DNA from: Tubulanus polymorphus
Taxonomy: Eukaryota > Nemertea > Palaeonemertea > Tubulaniformes > Tubulanidae
Assembly (NCBI RefSeq): GCF_964204645.1
Contig: NC_134030.1
Coordinates: 11,716,278-11,780,277 of the forward strand
Length of the DNA: 64,000 bases
Direction: 5' to 3'
Shown: positions 1 to 11,602 of the stretch, piece by piece
How positions within the stretch are numbered: position 1 is the stretch's first letter
Layout of the letters: the number at the start of each line of letters is the position of its first letter
Made by a program: the position numbers and the translations under genes
Notes under the pieces: generated by a model
Told to the model about the DNA's origin: nothing
Database searches by the model: none
What the model saw: the letters and a program-made list of their open reading frames with translations, nothing else

Positions 1-659
1 TATAAATGGTATGAAAGGTCTATTTTCTAGGCATGGTATACCCCAGAAGGTATGACAATGGTCCATGTTGCAGTTCTGGTGAGTTTTCTCAGTTTGCAGT
101 TGAATGGGATTTTGTTCATAACACGTCCAGCCCAGGACATCCACGTTCAAATGGGCAGGCAGAGAAAACAGTTCAGATTGTAAAGAACATACTAAGAAAA
201 TGTGCTCATTGTGGTCAGGATCCTAGGTTAGGATTACTTGCTTATAGAACAACACCAGTGATAGATGATTTTTCCCCAGCTGAACTGTTAATGGGAAGAA
301 AACTGAGGTCAAACTTACCCATAACACAGGATCAGTTAAAACCTGATAATAGTAAAGAAGTTGTTAAATGGAAGAATCACAAAAGAAAACTCAGAAACTT
401 TAATGATAAAGGTACAAGGTCATTGTGTTCCCTAAAACAAGGTGATACTGTTAGAATTAGAGATAGTAAAACACACAGGTGGTCACAGAAAGGTGTCATT
501 GTGGAAAAAGTTGCCCCAAGGTCATATCTTGTGAAAACCGAAATGGTGTTTATCGTAGAAATAGGGTTGCATTTCTTTCCACAAAAGAGAAGCCACCAAA
601 CCTGAACGCACCCCCCTGGCCTGACATAGTTCATTCTGATGTACAAGTGCTAGTAACAC
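1..659 (+). pseudogene. Gypsy-type retrotransposon pol: integrase remnant
   Basis: This is the 3' part of a Ty3/Gypsy polyprotein, which joins element cDNA to the genome. The window opens inside the integrase core. DNGP (second catalytic Asp) lies near base 48 and the NGQAEKTVQIVK segment (catalytic Glu) near base 155, followed by the usual AYRTTP and PAELLMGRKLR segments and an SH3-like C-terminal region (GDTVRIRD, then WSQKGVI). A frameshift lies near base 50 and another near 538, where the frame moves from HRWSQKGV to GVYRRNRVAFLSTKE. Reading stops at a foldback insertion near 660 and resumes at 1388. It is a dead copy. The family assignment is secure, the clade is not. Confidence 0.85.
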
Positions 660-660
660 T

Positions 661-1387
661 GCTAAAGTCTATCCCAGTTGTTATGATCGCGGCATTTCCA
701 CTCTCAAACAGCCAGTATCAACAACAATTTAATTGATACTGACAGCTGTAAGTGGTCAAACTCACCATGAGCATCGCTGACTCGCTGGACCCCAGCTGCT
801 TGTTACTATAGTTACAGGCAAGAGTGAATAAAGAGCAAAACTTTTCGAAGCTTACACGAAGAAAATGGAGAAATTAGCAAGGAAAAATTAGTTTGAAGTC
901 TTGTTGCATTCAAGAGTGAATATTTTCCGAGGATACCAAAGTCAATGTTTACATTAGAAAGTGTCAGAACTAATTTTCAAGTTGAAACATTATATTTGGA
1001 CGCTGTGTAAGCAAAATAGCAACACAGAACGTACGACTCATGAGATGATAACCAAATCCACAAATAGTCATTTGTTAACATATTTGCGCATGTCTAGCTT
1101 TGTTAAGTGCACAAAATAAGAAATTAATCCTCGAAATTCCATGCTTAAATACATTTTAAGTAATTGGTGTTCTTTGAGAATATACAAGAAGAAACCAAAT
1201 CTAGAGGAATAAAGAGAAGTGAATGACCAGGATGTGAAAACTTTAGTATTATTCACTCTTGAATGTAGTAGTTGCCTGACCTCAGTTACTTGCAGGGTTG
1301 AGCACATAGAAACCACAGGGTTCCAGATCTGCGATGATATGAACTGTTTGATGCACCGCGATCATAACCACTGGGATAGACTTTAGC
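661..1387. mobile_element. Foldback-like inverted-repeat insertion in Gypsy pol
   Basis: Bases 661-692 and 1356-1387 are a 32-bp inverted repeat with one mismatch (left end GCTAAAGTCTATCCCAG). Weaker inverted similarity continues inward: the phrase CAAGAGTGAATA near 820 and 910 matches its complement near 1250. The segment sits inside a pol frame that continues on both sides, so it is an insertion of about 730 bp. I see no transposase and no clean target duplication. The ORF at 1068-1316 is not supported. Confidence 0.6.
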
Positions 1388-1549
1388 AACCAGGATTCGC
1401 AACACACGCTGGCACATCATGGTAGTGAAAATGCTCATGTCCCAGTCCCTCAAGCAACCACACCACCAGTTGTAACAAACCCAAGTGTTGGTCCCAGAAG
1501 GTCAGAAAGGGTTATTAAGAAACCGGAAAGATTTATTGAAAAGAACTAG
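1388..1549 (+). pseudogene. Gypsy pol C-terminal tail (continuation)
   Basis: The frame AAC CAG GAT onward encodes a Pro/Thr-rich tail, then RRSERVIKKPERFIEKN and a TAG stop at 1547-1549. The RRSxRxxKxPxR ending is typical of the last residues of Gypsy pol polyproteins. Its position just after the foldback insertion shows that it belongs to the integrase at 1-659. Confidence 0.75.
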
Positions 1550-1669
1550 TGTTAACTGGTTGTTACATGTTTACCAGTGTAGTGTACAAGTACAGAGTTT
1601 GAATCTAAGTACTGATATTATTATTGTATCATTGTATAGTTTTATTTGTTTGCAATCTTGTTTATTTTT

Positions 1670-1775
1670 AAAGAAAGGGAGATGTCATTACAGAAGGTAT
1701 ACTAATTGTTATAATATTTGTATATTTCACCCGGTGTTGATTTGACAAGAAAATAAAAACACATCGTTTTCAATC
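1670..1775 (+). mobile_element. Polypurine tract and start of Gypsy 3' LTR
   Basis: AAAGAAAGGGAGA at 1670-1682 is a polypurine tract, which primes plus-strand DNA synthesis. TGTCATTACAG follows and has the TG start of an LTR. AAAATAAAAAC near 1750 could be the poly(A) signal. No 5' copy lies in the window, so the LTR end cannot be placed. Confidence 0.5.
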
Positions 1776-3324
1776 CTATGCATCGAAAGATAATGTCAAA
1801 CTGCAGATATATTGATTTTCGTTGCATGAACAAAGACTTCTTGGTGACTGAGGCGTAGTCCTATGCGCCATGAAAGATACATGTAATTTCATTAAAATTG
1901 TGCCACGGCAGCCTCCCCTTTCCGATGTATTACAAAATTGTTTTCGTGACTATTGTTAAATTCACACATTGATTGACTATGGCCATTGTTTAAGATTAGA
2001 TCAATTGCTTCTTTATTACCGATATTTCATTGCAAGTGTTTCAGTTGTACTTATTGCTAGTTCGCATTGACATTTCGTTTGATTCTGTTGAGGTTACTGT
2101 ATATATTACTGGTACTGTGATTATATTTACTTCGTATGTGTCAAAACATTCCAATTTTTATTGTTGTGGTCATTGATCTGGGAATTTCATCGAGGAAAAA
2201 ATTGTAACTTTTTCAACAATTATAACAACTTTCTAGAGAACTAAATTTAGAGATTCTTTACAAATCCTGTCGCGTAATAGGACACGAGCCAAAAGGGGTT
2301 GCAGTTATGCAACTTGCAGTTTGACATAAGTTGAGTACTAAGAGCTGAAACGAAATTTGTGAATGCGATTCTGAACCGTCCGATGTATACAACAGATTTT
2401 ATATAGAGACTTTTTAGCTTTTATTTATCCCATTAAAAGAAAGTCACTAGATAACGTCAAATTATAATAATGGTATCGCTTATATCTTAGGACGTCACAA
2501 GCATTTTCCTTCTTCCTTCTACAGATTTGCTGGTTTGGCAACTTTTGTTCAACAATTTATTGTCACTCATACAATAACCTGTTTTAGTCCTAAACCAAGT
2601 CTTAAACATTTCCCTGCAAAGAAACGTGAAGTAAAATCTGTTCAGATGTCGTTTGACGTTAACAAGGGATTAAATGTTAGATTGAAACAATGAACTTTTA
2701 ACTGTCACTATGTTAACTATCCACTGGTTAACTCTAGCCAACTTTCGAGCAACTGGCTCCCTGGCCTGGTTTTCATAACTGCATATCAAGGTTATGCCTA
2801 GGGGTAAATCCTCAATCTGGGTGATAATATGACAACCAACATGGTAACAATGAGAAACCCTTAACCTAACAAATTTCATAATGTTATGTCGATAAAGATT
2901 TGAATTGTTTCGGTTCAAATCCGGTATACCGTTTTAGTAGTCACAGTGTTACCAGTTTTCCGGATATTTCCGGAAATTGTGAAAGCCTAAAAACGACCTC
3001 GGGAATTTCCGGAAATTCGTCTGTCTGACCTGTCCACGATAATAAATATTTTTAACGATCTCTTTGTTTCTGTTGTTAAATAAATTAACTCTGTCTACTG
3101 GCCTAAAAAAATGGTTTTCGTCGATACACTGACGATAATTGCTGCTTCGCAATCACTGTGTTGGGCTAAAAATAAATTCTCCGTAGTTATACATAGACGC
3201 GCCTGAAATTGTTGCCACACGACCACTCTGTAGGGCTAGAATAATTCACTTTCACTTTGTCTATAGATGAACCTGTCGGTAGGTGTGTAGTAAGGCACGA
3301 ATTCTTCGTCATTCGTGCAGCACG
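1776..3324. other. Intergenic, no gene recognised
   Basis: This is AT-rich sequence with no supported coding region; the minus-strand ORFs at 2670 and 2949 have no recognisable domain. Around 2955-3030 the palindromic phrase TTTCCGGAAAT occurs twice. Short direct similarity joins 3150-3180 to 3215-3245 (CACTGTGTTGGGCTA and CACTCTGTAGGGCTA). Confidence 0.4.
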
Positions 3325-3468
3325 ATGTCGATACTTGAGCTAGATATTAAAACGATCGATGTCGGAATAAAGAATAAATTTAAATGGATCTTTGAGGAGA
3401 CTGATAGTGATGGGAACATTCGTTCCGAGTATGCGCGTAAATTTAGGGAACTGGGACTAGCATATTGA
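3325..3468 (+). CDS. Hypothetical 47-residue ORF
   Basis: The ATG at 3325 opens a short charged ORF that begins MSILELDIKTIDVG and contains the acidic patch EETDSDGN before a TGA. I recognise no family. In its favour are a sensible amino-acid mix and a start codon after CACG. A GGTAAG donor-like site lies 200 bases downstream, near 3670. It may be one exon of a larger gene or chance. Confidence 0.2.
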   Translation: MSILELDIKTIDVGIKNKFKWIFEETDSDGNIRSEYARKFRELGLAY

Positions 3469-5770
3469 ATACACTGCAAATATGTAGGTCTGTGTTCGAA
3501 TTATCTAAGTATAACCCTTCGCTCACGGTATTGTAAATCACTGAAGCAATATGTGCATGCATTGCTATAAAACCTTGGCATTCTGTCACCAAGAGTCAGT
3601 TTTCTATAAACCCACTTACAGTCCGGGTATATATTGTGTTGGAACGAATACGCGTTTTCCTGTTATGAGGTAAGTTTTGCTATTGCTATTCTCTTGTACG
3701 ATTAGTTAATTAGGGTTTCTGCTGCTTTCGCAACCCTCTTGTAATTGTGTTGATTATTAATATTAACAGCCTATAAACGTAATTTTCAATTCTTTCAGAA
3801 ACATAACTCAGCGCCTGACCATTTCGAATTAGCGTTTAGTAATCCATTATGAATTAATCCCGCGTTTTTACCGGGTCTAAACAGCAACTAGAATATCGCA
3901 AAGAATCATCATCCATTGATAAAGCATACCCCGAAAAGCCTAAAATTTACCGGACGACCTTGGGCGTCAAACTCAACCGTAAATCACGGGTTCGGACACG
4001 GATTCGGACTAACATTAGTACTGGTCGTCTTTTCCCGCGAACAATAACTACAGCCGGTGCGCAACAAGTGTCTAATTAATGAAACAACATGGCGGATGGT
4101 TGAAATCATTTTCGGCTTCTATCGCGAGTTTTAGAAAATGAATCAATTGATTAATTCTATTCGTAAATCAATTTACGTTGGCTTCATTTCCTGAACATTT
4201 ATCGCTCAAAACAACGTAATATGGTCAGAAATTGTAGGAATTTTCATACGGAATTTATATTTTACTTCTGCGTTCACTTGACGACTCGGATCGATGACAA
4301 CGACAGCAGGGTTTATGTATTTAAAGGTGAGAATCCGTTAACCAGGGAATATTTTACATGATTTCGTAAGTTTCGTTTAACTTTCAATTTTCGCGACAAT
4401 CGCATGATTTAAATTGGTCTCCTAAGATATCTGTCATTAAGTAATTCTTACATGTGATAGCTTAATTACAGATGGAAAGAGGTCAGATGGCATGAAAATT
4501 GATTGTGGCTGACTAATGCGAGTAGATCAGGCGTCGATGTTTCAAAAGGTGTAGCCAAAATGCTTGTATCATCAGGGGCAAACAAATTATCCGAAGATAA
4601 ACGCCTTGTGATCGTCAGTTGATTTTGCTTTAATTTTTTCAACACACCGAGAAATTGGCCCCGAGCTGGAAAACGCGGCAGCTAGAAAAAGCTACTTCGA
4701 AATTTTTCCGCTGGGTGGAAACCGCTCGTCAAAATGCTTGCCGCAGCGGTTTCAGCTCTGCCACCAAAAAAGCTCGTGAAAAAGTTACGTCGAAATAATC
4801 AAGAGACTTGTAGACGAAAATATAACCATTTCTCCATTGTAATGTAAGTTTCAAAGCATCGATTTTTAAAATGATTTTGTTCAGCGAACAGGTAATTATA
4901 TACAATTCGGTTTTTTTAGAACAAATCAAAAGAGAACGCGATTATTTCCGTTGCCAGAAAGCGTTTTATGGGATGTAAGTTAAGAAAATCAAAAGGGGGG
5001 GCGATGGAGAACGTGGCCCAAAATATAGTTTGGTAGACGCACTGGTAAGCCAATTCTTCTACTAAGATTGATGCCTTTTTACACTCATTTAACCAATTAA
5101 TATTTATGCTTCTGCTCAGATTCCGATAGCCATCCAAAAAGAAGCATATAGTAGTGGAGATTCCATAAGACCTCAGACCACAAAAAATGAAGCTTGAAGA
5201 CTGTTGATATTTTAAGAAAAACGTTGAGGGGCAAAGTCAACAACTAATTGGTAAGCCTATACCACGAATAATCTCATGACTGAGCCACATACAACTACTA
5301 TGCCTGGTTTAGTGTCATAAATTCACAATTAATCTGATATTTATTACAGCAGCTTTGAAGGTGCCAAATGACGAAGATGATATTCACTACAGCAGCTTCG
5401 AAGGTGCCAAATCTTAGATCGGGTTACAATTTTGCATTCCACCAATCGCAATATTATCAGTTGTCTGAGTCTTCGATTGATACCAGTAATGATATGTCTC
5501 TAGTACCATATCAATAATACATGAAAAGTGATGTAACAGTTTGTTATCACAGTTGCAATCTTTACTAAATTCAGCATTCAAGATAAATACTCTAAAGACT
5601 TATACTCTGTAAATGTATCACTTTATATTTCATGAAAATATCTACTGAAAAAGTTATACTTGTTATTTTTTTAACGTTACATTTTTGGGAAAACATTAAA
5701 TAACACAATAAGTGAATTATCATTCATTCGATTCAAGTCTTAAGTCAAGTCTTATGTTTTATGCTTTGAT
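3469..5770. other. Intergenic, no gene recognised
   Basis: No supported gene is seen. A 24-bp phrase, ACAGCAGCTTTGAAGGTGCC and onward, occurs at 5346-5369 and again at 5389-5412 with one change, a short local duplication. The ORFs at 4729 and 4916 lack any recognisable motif. Confidence 0.4.
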
Positions 5771-6600
5771 TTACACCTCATTCTTTTGATAGTTAACCTG
5801 TCCTTCATTCAGAAAATATTCCATCAAAATCTCTCGAATATTTGAACCATCAACTGGGTTTCCCTGGCGCACTTTTTCCAGTCCTTGTAATTGTACCCTT
5901 ACTCTCTCTCTTTCTCCATTTCCCAGGAACAAATCCACCATTGTCACACTGTTGATCCATGTATCCCGATGGCACATATTGGTTAACGCGAGAGGTTATC
6001 AGAAAATTATGCAATGCAATTATTGCACGGACAATTTTAGTTGCATTTTCGGGTGTATGGTTCATTTCACCAAGAGGTAATCGGAATCTACTGGCCATTA
6101 TTCCAAAACAATTTTCAGAAATTCTTCGAGGTCTACAAAACCGATAGTTGAATACAGATTCGTCAATATTGTCATTGCACCTCGAGAATGGTTTCATCAT
6201 ATGTTTGCTTAATCCAAACGCTTCATCTCCGATGAAAAAGTAACCGATTTCAGGGTAGTCGCATATTTTCTCCAGCTTGGGTATACTTCACATCTGAAAT
6301 ATCTTGTTAAAAATCGAGTCCCTAAATATCCCAGCATCGCTTAACGAACCTGGTCGGCCAAAATCACATAAGAAAACGCGTGTATGGGCATCTACAGTAG
6401 CTAACAGTACAATGCATAGCAGCGATAACGGGTTTCTGCCTAACTGGTTCATATATTGCTCTGGGAAGCGTAATAATTCTAATCGGTCCATAACATATGA
6501 CTTATTTCCAAGAAGCGTAACCTGGGTCAACAATATGCTGGGTATGTGGATCCAGCTACAAACAAGGGCTACCACGTAAAAAGTATTGATGTTCCAAAAT
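5771..6600 (-). pseudogene. PIF/Harbinger DDE transposase remnant (copy 1)
   Basis: This minus-strand remnant belongs to the DDE_Tnp_4 (HARBI1-like) family, which cuts and pastes Harbinger transposons. Reading leftward from about 6575 it has ATVDAHTRVF (first Asp), GRPGSLSDAGIFRDS, then after a frameshift near 6290 FFIGDEAFGLSKHMM (second Asp), and RPRRISENCFGIMASRFR (Glu region). ATKIVRAIIALHNFL follows, the usual C-terminal helix. Another frame change near 5850-5880 precedes the tail ending at 5771. All three acidic positions survive, but the gene is broken and its N-terminus is missing. No terminal repeats were found. Confidence 0.82.
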
Positions 6601-6655
6601 GGCTACGTAACCGAAGATATGGTTCTTTCAAAGTCCCCTGGTGGCAGTTGCATGA

Positions 6656-7357
6656 TCAAGTCTGTCGCACATGGTCTCCTTGCGCGTTTTGATCCATAAT
6701 TTCGTTCGGTCCAACGCTCAGTTCAATGATACTTTCAGATTTCCGTACTGATGGGCAGTTACGTTTAATATGGTCTAGTGATTTACATACATGACAAAGG
6801 CCTATTTGGCGATTATCTCTGTTTGGGCAATGAAAGAATTCATGATCACTACTCAAACAGTGTTGACATATTTGATCACAGAATATTCTGACAGGAAAGT
6901 TTCCAATTTTTGTGAAATGCTGGATAACTTTGGTAATTTTCGCGAACTGTACATATCTAGTCGCTGTGAAGATACTCGTTCCCTTTATCACTCCTTTCTT
7001 GAGAGATCCATCGACGTACTCCCCAAATTTTGGAATAAAAGCCACGATGGCTCTATCGTCCAGTTCGATCGGCGTATCGACGACTTTTAAATTAATGATA
7101 GTTCTATCCACATCCGACGAGGACACAACGATATTAGTTAAGTTTAGTTAGTTATTCGTTAACATATTCTAGAACATGTTTAGTTTCAATATCCGTTGTC
7201 GTTATGATACACTGAAACTTTGTCAACTGTATGGACTCACTTCATTGGTTGATCTCAACGCACTATCCAAATGAGTTATGTTTTGCCTATCAAACTGCCT
7301 CAAATCGAATTTGAGAGATTTTTCACGACACAAACTTTCCTCTGGTTGATTAGCCAT
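6656..7357 (-). pseudogene. CCHC zinc-knuckle ORF (retroelement ORF1/gag-like)
   Basis: A 156-residue open frame (7126 to 6656) carries two perfect zinc knuckles of form C-x2-C-x4-H-x4-C: CQHCLSSDHEFFHC and CHVCKSLDHIKRNC. Before them is a globular part with KKGVIKGTSIFTATRYVQF, like the single-stranded nucleic-acid-binding ORF1 proteins of invertebrate non-LTR elements. The likely true start is ATG at 7357 (MANQPEESLCREKSL); that part is cut off by a frameshift near 7230 and stops before 7126. No reverse transcriptase follows, so it is an orphan fragment. A domesticated CCHC protein is less likely given the frame breaks. Confidence 0.6.
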
Positions 7358-7621
7358 TTTAAATGTATGTTTCTTGATTGTTTGATTCCAAAAAATAACG
7401 GAGCCCTGATTTGACGTGACTCTGCACTAGGCCGCCATTTTCAACCAGCTTTAAATCACTACTTCCGGTCAAAGTAAATCATTTAAATCATTCATTTATC
7501 TAAGAAAAAAATTAAAAGATTAATAAGTAATTTGAAATACCTTACTTTGAATATTTTAGTTTTATATATTTGAGATGAAATATATTTTAGAGTTGAATTA
7601 TTATACTTCAGTTATGATATT

Positions 7622-8104
7622 TTAGAGTTGAATTATTATATATGAGTTATGGTATATTGATTTAAGATGAGGTGATTTGTTGCTTCGAGTATAATATTTT
7701 CCACAATTATATAACGCTTTTTCATTAGGATTATATTTCTTTTTAGGTGTATCAATTTTATTGTTACATGGAATTCCCACATCTTTGAATTTTTCATTTG
7801 GAATGTCTGGGATAAATCCTTTTTCTTCTACTCTGAAAAACATAACTTAACATTCTCTGCAAGGGCAATAACGTACGTGTATAAATAAGGATTTGTTTGA
7901 TTTTTCATAATTTAAAAGTGATTGTATTTCATCTGTAATGATTAAATATTTACCTTTTTCATTAGATGTTGTGAATTTTGGAATTATTGTATTGAATAAG
8001 ACTCTATCTTTTTCATTCGATAACTCTATCATAAGATAATAATTTTTAAACATTATATCAGTAATATTATTCACTTGAAAACGTACAGTTTTAATCAAAT
8101 CTCG
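7622..8104 (-). pseudogene. AT-rich element ORF A (copy 1)
   Basis: The family is unknown to me. From 8098 leftward the protein contains TVRFQVNNITDIMFKN, LFNTIIPKFTT, LFIHVRYCPCREC and, after one frame break near 7850, FIPDIPNEKFKDVG and YNPNEKALYNCGKYY. Each block matches ORF A of copy 2 (22,648-23,271), for example LFLHLRYCPFREC and FIPDIPNEDV, so purifying selection in the ancestral element is likely. The C-terminal Cys/His cluster of the other copies is partly lost here. Confidence 0.6.
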
Positions 8105-8130
8105 TTAGTTGCATATTTCAACAAATTTTA

Positions 8131-8330
8131 TTAATTTACTATGATTTCAGTTAAGAAATCTTATTTTCATCAACTCGTTAATTACTCGTTACTATTTTAT
8201 ATTCAAAAATTGGATTAATTTACTATGATTTCAGTTAAGAAATCTTATTTTCATCAACTCGTTAATTACTCGTTACTTTTGCAAACTTAAAAATTTGATT
8301 AATTTACCATGATTTCAGTCAAGGAATATA
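8131..8330. repeat. 84-bp tandem repeat, 2.4 copies
   Basis: Units start at 8131, 8215 and 8299 (TTAATTTACTATGATTTCAG). Each carries CAACTCGTTAATTACTCGTT, whose complement also appears near 26,660 beside another end fragment of the AT-rich element. It is therefore probably part of the element's non-coding end. Confidence 0.85.
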
Positions 8331-8539
8331 ATCTTAAAAATAATCTTAATCTTTACATAGTAAGTCTATATCATATATGAAATTATTAGATATTTTATTA
8401 GATAATAAGTTAAAAATTGAAAAAGAGCTAGAGTTCGCTGAAACCTTTTGCTCTACAATATTCTTTCACCCTTTTTGGGTATTTGTTTACTTTCCAATTT
8501 TTATATAAATTTTCTATTAAAATTGATTTTAGAAATATC

Positions 8540-8676
<137 letters not shown>

Positions 8677-8699
8677 GAAATTCATATGGAATTATCAGA

Positions 8700-8835
8700 G
8701 TAAGTGTATATATGTTGTTTGATATCAAAGGTTATAGGGTTGGGTGAATAAAATAAAAATAAATTCGAGCGTGTGAGAAATTATTTCTATTTCGACCCTT
8801 CGACCTTTGGTATCAAACAACATATATACACTTAC
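8700..8835. repeat. 33-bp inverted repeat around a 70-bp loop
   Basis: Bases 8700-8732 (GTAAGTGTATATATGTTGTT onward) and 8803-8835 are inverted copies with one mismatch. The loop holds AAATTCGAGCGTGTGAG, whose reverse complement resembles 22,193-22,210 at the left end of copy 2. The phrase ACCTTTGGTATCAAAC also recurs near 22,240 and 26,590. It looks like an element end or a junction of two ends. Confidence 0.8.
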
Positions 8836-9158
8836 TTACAACATAGCGTGATACACGGAAAATCGATACACGGTCTATATCTGAGACTGCAGTGAAATGA
8901 GAAAAACGTGGCTTGATGGGACTCGATACCAACAGATAAAACACGTGTCATAGAATGATGGCGCAACCAACTGGCAGCTCTGTAAACGGTGGTAAACAAT
9001 GAAAATGGCTGTCTGTTCAAAGGGATTTCGTGTAGTTCTAAGGCCCAGAGTGCGTCTTGAGCACTCCAATTTACTGGGGGACCCCCCAGATCCCCTACTC
9101 AACGTCGCGCCTCGTGGCTGGGATTGAAAGGCCGTGTGCGCGCGTGGATTACCTTAAG

Positions 9159-10099
9159 AATTGACCTTCTCATTTCAACCCCTCATAACTTCGTTACCGA
9201 TCGACCGATTTACACGAAATTAGATTCGTTTCATTCCAAAGAGGTGACTTTTTCGTTTGAGACCTTCCCCGATGAAATCAGACCGGAGACGACCGAGAAA
9301 TCACGACTCAAATCCGAAAAAACTGGTCAAAATATCCAAAGCCGGAATTACTAGGACGGCTTGAAGTGCTCAATTTCCGACGAAAAACGATGATTTGACG
9401 CGGTTCCCGGACGTTAATCTTCACATATCATACATCGCTGGAAAGCTTATGAACTGACCTTATTGAAAGACGCGTTTATTTGATAATCCGTTCCGATACC
9501 CGCGACTGGCGAGCTGATAATCCAGATTGATGCGATAAATACGATTTCCAAGTGTATTCCGGCCGCCATTAACTGCGTGGCGTCATGAGAAATCCCAGCA
9601 TGCAACGCTAGATAATTGACATATTCAGTCGACCAATCACGTATCGCGAATTTATCAGTCCTCAGAGCCCGTGACGTCACACCCTCAATGGCGGTTCAGT
9701 GACGCTTAAAGTGCGTATTTATCGGTTCGGTGCGTATTATCACCTCGCTTGTCGCCGGTTTCGGAACAGATTATCAAATAAACGCATTTTTCAATAAGGT
9801 CAGTTCATAAGCTTTCCAGCGATGTATGATATGTGAAGATTAACGTACGGGAACCGCGTCAACTCATCGTTTTTCGTCGGGAATCGACTACTCCGAGACG
9901 TGCTAGTAATTCCGGCTTTGGCTATTTTGACTCGTTTTTTTCGGATTTGAGTCGTGATTTCTCGGGCGTCTCTTATCCGATTTTGTCGCGGAAGGTCTCA
10001 AACGAAAAAGTAACCTCTTAGGAATGAAACGAAACCAATTTCGAGCGAATCGGTCGATGGGTTACGAAGTTATGAGCGATTGAAATGAGAAGGTCAATT
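9159..10099. repeat. Large inverted repeat, arms about 350 bp
   Basis: The arm 9159-9507 is the diverged reverse complement of 9750-10099. The outermost shared phrase is AATTGACCTTCTCATTTCAA on the left. The inner 240 bp is unrelated to the arms. The ORFs at 9124, 9447 and 9833 lie in these arms and have no recognisable domains. It is probably a non-autonomous foldback DNA element or two copies head to head; no target duplication was identified. Confidence 0.8.
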
Positions 10100-10277
10100 C
10101 TAGTATGTCAAAATGTTAGCACCCTTTTCTTTTTTTATAGGTGGTACCTAGGATACTGGGTCAAATCTTTGATTTTGGACCCCCAGCTATCGTAACGAGC
10201 CCCTGTGGCGTGGATTACCCCTATATAAAGTGGCTGGGATCGAGGGGCGGTGTACATCCATCAGTTGATTTTTAAAA
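10100..10277 (+). promoter_or_regulatory. TATA-containing segment
   Basis: CTATATAAAG at 10,221-10,230 is a good TATA box, about 50 bp before the 42-bp repeat array. The flanking phrase GTGGCTGGGATCGA (10,228) also occurs diverged near 9113, on the other side of the large inverted repeat. It could be a promoter of an LTR or other element; no downstream gene is visible. Confidence 0.35.
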
Positions 10278-10445
10278 TCAGGATTGTAAACGTAGTCGAC
10301 GAGTAGAATCGGTCGACAGTCAGGATTGTAGACATTGTCGACTAGAAGAATCAGTCGACAATCAGGGTTGTAGACATTGTCGACGATTAGAATCGGTCGA
10401 AAATCAGATTGTAGACATCATCGATGAGTAGAATCGAACCACTCA
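10278..10445. repeat. 42-bp minisatellite, 4 copies
   Basis: Units start at 10,278, 10,320, 10,362 and 10,404. Each begins TCAGGATTGTAGACATTGTC and contains GAATCGGTCGA. The period is exactly 42 bp with a few substitutions per unit. Confidence 0.9.
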
Positions 10446-11398
10446 CTTCATTAAAGAAAACCCACCACGACGGAACCATATTGACCTATTCTTGAGTGGA
10501 ACCCAAATTCCGGTAAAAGTGCAGATCCGCACCTCTCGCGGTTGACGCTCTCTAATGGTTTTTTTTAAGTATCGTAGTAGACTGAAGATCCTCCGAGGAA
10601 TCCAATGGTCCTCTCTATTTTAGGATTCGACCACCAGAAATATGTTTTTTAGTCAATTTTCTGGCTCAAAATCCGTCCGTTTGTTATGCGGACGCCATCT
10701 TGGATTAGGTTATTCTAAAGTGAAAACTCTTCCTCTATCCTCGCTGAAACGACCTTGTTTATCAATTCAATACAATCTTATTGTGAAAACTTTGGGAGTG
10801 TGCAGACGCATAAGGTCCACATATGAAGACACGCCCTTTGCTGTCAACTTTGACAGCCGACAAGGTCATGTTACCACCTACGCACTTGTCACTCATCCGG
10901 AGCCGATCGAAAGCACGATTGAAGCATAAAAATAAAGATATTGCATAAAGGAATCAATTTTTAATAAACAGTGAAATATATGTGGAAAATGAAATAAAAC
11001 TCAATCATTTATAGCTATGCTTGTGAAAAAAATGACTTCTTATAAATGAAAAATTTATACAAGTTTAGATCGGTCTACTGTACCATAATTCTACCATACA
11101 TGTTTAAAATAAATGAATAAATGTACATGTATATTAAATAATGCAAAAATAAAGAATTTTTACTATAAAACAATTAGTTTCTTAACATGTTTAGAACCAT
11201 TCCCACACACTTGTGGAGGAGGAAATGAGGTCACTAAAAAAATTCCCAGGAAAGAATTCTACCAGTCTCTTTGATGTTACTTTTTCCCATACACCTGTAA
11301 CATATTTGCCAGACCTGGCCATCATGCAACCACACCTAAACCACTTACTCAAGAGTATAAATATCTTAAACCCGCAATGTTTCCTCACAGTCCTCAAA

Positions 11399-11602
11399 AT
11401 GTCACAAGCTCAGCTTGCAAGACAATTTCCAGATGTTAACTCAATGACGATCATTGAGTTGATACACGCTGTGACAACAAACAAGTTAGAATGTTTCCAA
11501 TGGTTCCAGAATTACGGTGTACTTGCAGGAGAAATGAGATGTCATTGCGGAGCTCAAATGGTGACCCGTGTTCAAAATCGAGACAGCTGTGACTATGTTT
11601 AG
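11399..11602 (+). pseudogene. Merlin transposase, N-terminal part
   Basis: From the ATG at 11,399 (MSQAQLARQFPD) the frame runs through a helical region to a zinc-ribbon start, MRCHCGAQMVTRVQNRDS, which is how IS1595/ISXO2-like and Merlin transposases begin. It hits a stop at 11,600-11,602, just where the rest of the ribbon should follow. The catalytic part resumes at about 12,550, so some 950 bp of unrelated sequence separates them: an insertion, or an intron that I cannot delimit. Confidence 0.7.

Noticed and set aside
6304-7151. Plus-strand ORFs opposite the Harbinger and CCHC genes
   Set aside because: They are antisense shadows of the better supported minus-strand frames.
8832-9102. Overlapping minus ORFs
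   Set aside because: No recognised motif, and they run between two repeat structures.
10642-10929. 95-residue ORF
   Set aside because: It lies mostly in the Merlin left terminal repeat; its counterpart in the right arm is not open.
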